This document shows positions 17,062 to 18,803 of a stretch of DNA of 18,803 nt, in pieces. The stretch lies in contig DLQQ01000062.1 in NCBI GenBank assembly GCA_002477625.1, positions 1 to 18,803 of the forward strand. The letters are read 5' to 3'. Under the pieces are notes generated by a model. That model made no database searches, was not told where the DNA came from, and saw only the letters and a list, made by a program, of their open reading frames with translations. Made by a program: the position numbers and the translations under genes. Origin of the DNA: Candidatus Arcticimaribacter sp. UBA7428 (lineage in GTDB: Bacteria; Bacteroidota; Bacteroidia; Flavobacteriales; Flavobacteriaceae). Every line of letters begins with the position of its first letter. Position 1 is the first letter of the stretch.

Positions 17062-17079
17062 TTGAAAATTAAGCTTCCT

Positions 17080-17967
17080 ATGATTTTAAGAGAAAAATAT
17101 TATCAATTCACTATTTTACTAACAATATCGTTCGTAGCTGTTGGATTACTCTTAAATAATGTGTTATCGGATGCTTTGGGACTGTTTTTAATTTTTTCTG
17201 CTGGCTTAATTCACGGAGCAAATGATATCCGATTACTTCAAAAAAAATACAAGAATACCCAGTTTAGATTCTTCCTAACACTCATTTTTACCTATATTGG
17301 AGTTGTAGTTTTGGGAGCAATCCTCTTTTTTTACCTTCCAAACTTCGGCTTGTTCTTCTTTGTTTTATTCAGTGGTTTTCATTTTGGACAGCAGCATTGG
17401 GATTCCTTTTTAAAACAAAAGTCTTCTTCTCTTTTGTTAAAGCAACTGGGATATACTTTGTATGGCCTTTTGGTTTTTGGTATTTTGTTTAGCTCGCAAA
17501 TACCAGCAGTAGATATTTTGATAGAACAACTGAGTGGGGTTCGTTTTGACGCTGAAACATATCGAATAACAACCCTTGTACTGGCAGTTGTATTCAGTAT
17601 ACTTGCTTTTCTTCTTTCCGTAAGCACTCAGATGTATTTGAAGGAAATTTTAGCCTTAGCACTTCTTGCTATTCTCTTTTCAACAACAAGCTTACTGCTT
17701 TCTTTTGCAGTATATTTTGTTTTTTGGCACAGCATTCCTTCTATTCAAGATCAATTGATGTACCTAGATGGTGCTATTAATCTTAAAACAATTAAAGGAT
17801 ACATTCGGTCATCTTTGGTCTATTGGTTGCTTTCTTTGTTGGGTTTAATTGCTGCTTACTTCTTTTTTGATGTGAATGCGTCCTATTTTATTCCGTTGTT
17901 TTTCACTTTTCTCGCTGCGATTACATTCCCACACACGGTTGTAATTGGCATGCTCGATTTTGACTAG
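17080..17967 (+). CDS. blh: Brp/Blh-family beta-carotene 15,15'-dioxygenase (retinal synthesis)
   Basis: The 295-residue integral membrane product would cleave beta-carotene into two retinals for the neighbouring rhodopsin. It is mostly hydrophobic helices and has the Blh histidine motifs: HGANDIRLL (His45, Asp49), FSGFHFGQQHWD (His101, His106), YFVFWHSIPS (His217) and ITFPHTVV (His285). The HxxxH second histidine four residues after His217 is Ser221 here. I chose the ATG at 17080 over a TTG at 17062, which would add six residues and overlap the promoter-like box. The gene is divergent from proteorhodopsin and has no clear terminator before ffh. Confidence 0.92.
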   Translation: MILREKYYQFTILLTISFVAVGLLLNNVLSDALGLFLIFSAGLIHGANDIRLLQKKYKNTQFRFFLTLIFTYIGVVVLGAILFFYLPNFGLFFFVLFSGFHFGQQHWDSFLKQKSSSLLLKQLGYTLYGLLVFGILFSSQIPAVDILIEQLSGVRFDAETYRITTLVLAVVFSILAFLLSVSTQMYLKEILALALLAILFSTTSLLLSFAVYFVFWHSIPSIQDQLMYLDGAINLKTIKGYIRSSLVYWLLSLLGLIAAYFFFDVNASYFIPLFFTFLAAITFPHTVVIGMLDFD

Positions 17968-18027
17968 TAGCTTTGTATTCCTTTTAAATTCTATTTTACT
18001 TACTTCTGCATTTCCCCGAAAAAAAAG

Positions 18028-18035
18028 TAAATTTG
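18028..18035 (+). promoter_or_regulatory. ffh promoter, -7 box TAAATTTG
   Basis: TAAATTTG is a perfect match to TAnnTTTG, 19 bases before the ffh ATG, in the 87-base gap after blh. Transcription would begin near 18042, leaving a leader of about 13 bases. The rest of the gap holds no hairpin I can see; a weak TCTG at 18005-18008 is the nearest -33 candidate. Confidence 0.6.
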
Positions 18036-18054
18036 TTGTTATAAATGTATTTCC

Positions 18055-18803
18055 ATGTTTGATAGTTTAAGTGGTAAGTTAGATAAAGCCTTTCAGGTTC
18101 TCAAAGGACACGGTAAGATTACCGAGATCAACGTAGCTGAAACCTTGAAAGAGGTAAGGCGTGCCTTGCTTGATGCGGATGTTAACTTTAAAATCGCAAA
18201 AGAATTTACCAATAGAGTAAAAGAAAAAGCACTAGGACAGGAAGTTCTTAAAACCCTAAACCCGGGGCAACTCTTGGTTAAGATTGTCAAGGATGAATTG
18301 ACCCAGCTTATGGGAGGTGAAGTCGCAGGAGTTAATTTGGCTTCTAAACCCAGTGTGATTTTAATGTCGGGTCTTCAAGGATCAGGAAAGACTACCTTTT
18401 CTGGAAAACTTGCCCTTCACCTTAAAAATAAGAAAGCAAAAAATCCACTCTTAGTAGCTTGTGATGTGTATCGCCCAGCTGCAATAGATCAATTGACTAT
18501 TGTTGCAGAACAAGTTGGAGCAGGAATTTATAAAGACCTTGATGAAAAAGATCCTGTAAAAATTGCCCTAGCTGGGATTGCCTATGCTAAAGCAAATAAA
18601 TACGATTTAGTGCTTGTCGATACAGCAGGTCGTTTGGCTGTTGATGAGGTTTTGATGAAAGAAATTTCGGATATTCACAAAGCAGTAAAGCCAGACGAAA
18701 CCCTCTTTGTTGTCGACTCTATGACGGGACAAGATGCGGTCAATACGGCTAAAGCCTTTCATGATGTATTGAATTTTGATGGGGTTGTATTGACTAAATT
18801 AGA
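18055..18803 (+). CDS. ffh: Signal recognition particle GTPase Ffh, 5' part
   Basis: The gene runs off the window; 249 codons are visible from the ATG at 18055. The N-terminal helical domain starts MFDSLSGKLDKAFQVLKGHG and has VRRALLDADVNFKIAKEF. The GTPase domain shows G1 GLQGSGKTT, the SRP-specific ACDVYRPAAIDQL, G3 DTAGRL, VVDSMTGQDAVNTAKAF and the start of G4 TKL at the window edge. Ffh binds 4.5S RNA and signal sequences and delivers ribosomes to FtsY and SecYEG. The methionine-rich M domain lies beyond the end. Confidence 0.97.
   Translation, partial: MFDSLSGKLDKAFQVLKGHGKITEINVAETLKEVRRALLDADVNFKIAKEFTNRVKEKALGQEVLKTLNPGQLLVKIVKDELTQLMGGEVAGVNLASKPSVILMSGLQGSGKTTFSGKLALHLKNKKAKNPLLVACDVYRPAAIDQLTIVAEQVGAGIYKDLDEKDPVKIALAGIAYAKANKYDLVLVDTAGRLAVDEVLMKEISDIHKAVKPDETLFVVDSMTGQDAVNTAKAFHDVLNFDGVVLTKL

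Noticed and set aside
17062..17082. TTG start for blh at 17062
   Set aside because: It would place the start directly after the promoter-like box, and the ATG six codons later suffices for the family fold.

Overview
The window is chromosomal DNA from a member of the Bacteroidota, most likely a marine or other aquatic flavobacterium. Three things point there. The genes are AT-rich. Nearly every start codon lacks a Shine-Dalgarno sequence, and several promoters match the Bacteroidota -7 box TAnnTTTG. The ribosomal protein sequences are of Bacteroidota type, and a proteorhodopsin with a retinal-forming Blh enzyme is present. I cannot name a genus from the sequence alone.

Layout. (1) 1-8569 is one long co-directional ribosomal block, the fused spc and alpha operons: rplN (3' end only), rplX, rplE, rpsN, rpsH, rplF, rplR, rpsE, rpmD, rplO, secY, infA, rpmJ, rpsM, rpsK, rpsD, rpoA, rplQ. 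Gaps are 1-23 bases, except 84 bases before rpsD that can fold into a hairpin and may be a regulatory leader. A strong terminator follows rplQ. (2) 8659-12446 holds carA, eno and gltA on the + strand, with a terminator between eno and gltA. (3) 12458-14318 on the - strand holds a conserved uncharacterised gene followed by an SDR/DUF2867 protein; they run convergent to gltA. (4) argS (+) converges on proteorhodopsin (-) across a bidirectional terminator. (5) Proteorhodopsin and blh are divergent and share a 101-base intergenic region with two identical outward-facing promoter-like boxes. (6) ffh (+) starts at 18055 and runs off the window.

How the genes work together. Region 1 builds ribosomes, the core of RNA polymerase (alpha) and the SecY channel; Ffh at the far end targets membrane proteins to that channel. 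CarA, Eno and GltA are core metabolism. The one accessory module is the light-driven proton pump with its retinal-synthesis enzyme, set between housekeeping genes argS and ffh. Blh would cleave beta-carotene, made by genes not in this window, to retinal, which binds Lys226 of the rhodopsin. The pump carries a proton-pumping D-T-E motif, a green-type Met at the tuning site, and a glycine in helix E where antenna-carotenoid-binding rhodopsins have one.

No stretch of more than 300 bases lacks a gene; the longest gaps are about 70-115 bases and are described below. I saw no tRNA, rRNA, CRISPR array, insertion sequence or phage gene. I found no wholly new system; the points most worth following are the helix-E glycine of the rhodopsin, a histidine missing from the Blh motif, the paired divergent promoters, the rpsD leader, and the zinc-free set of ribosomal proteins.
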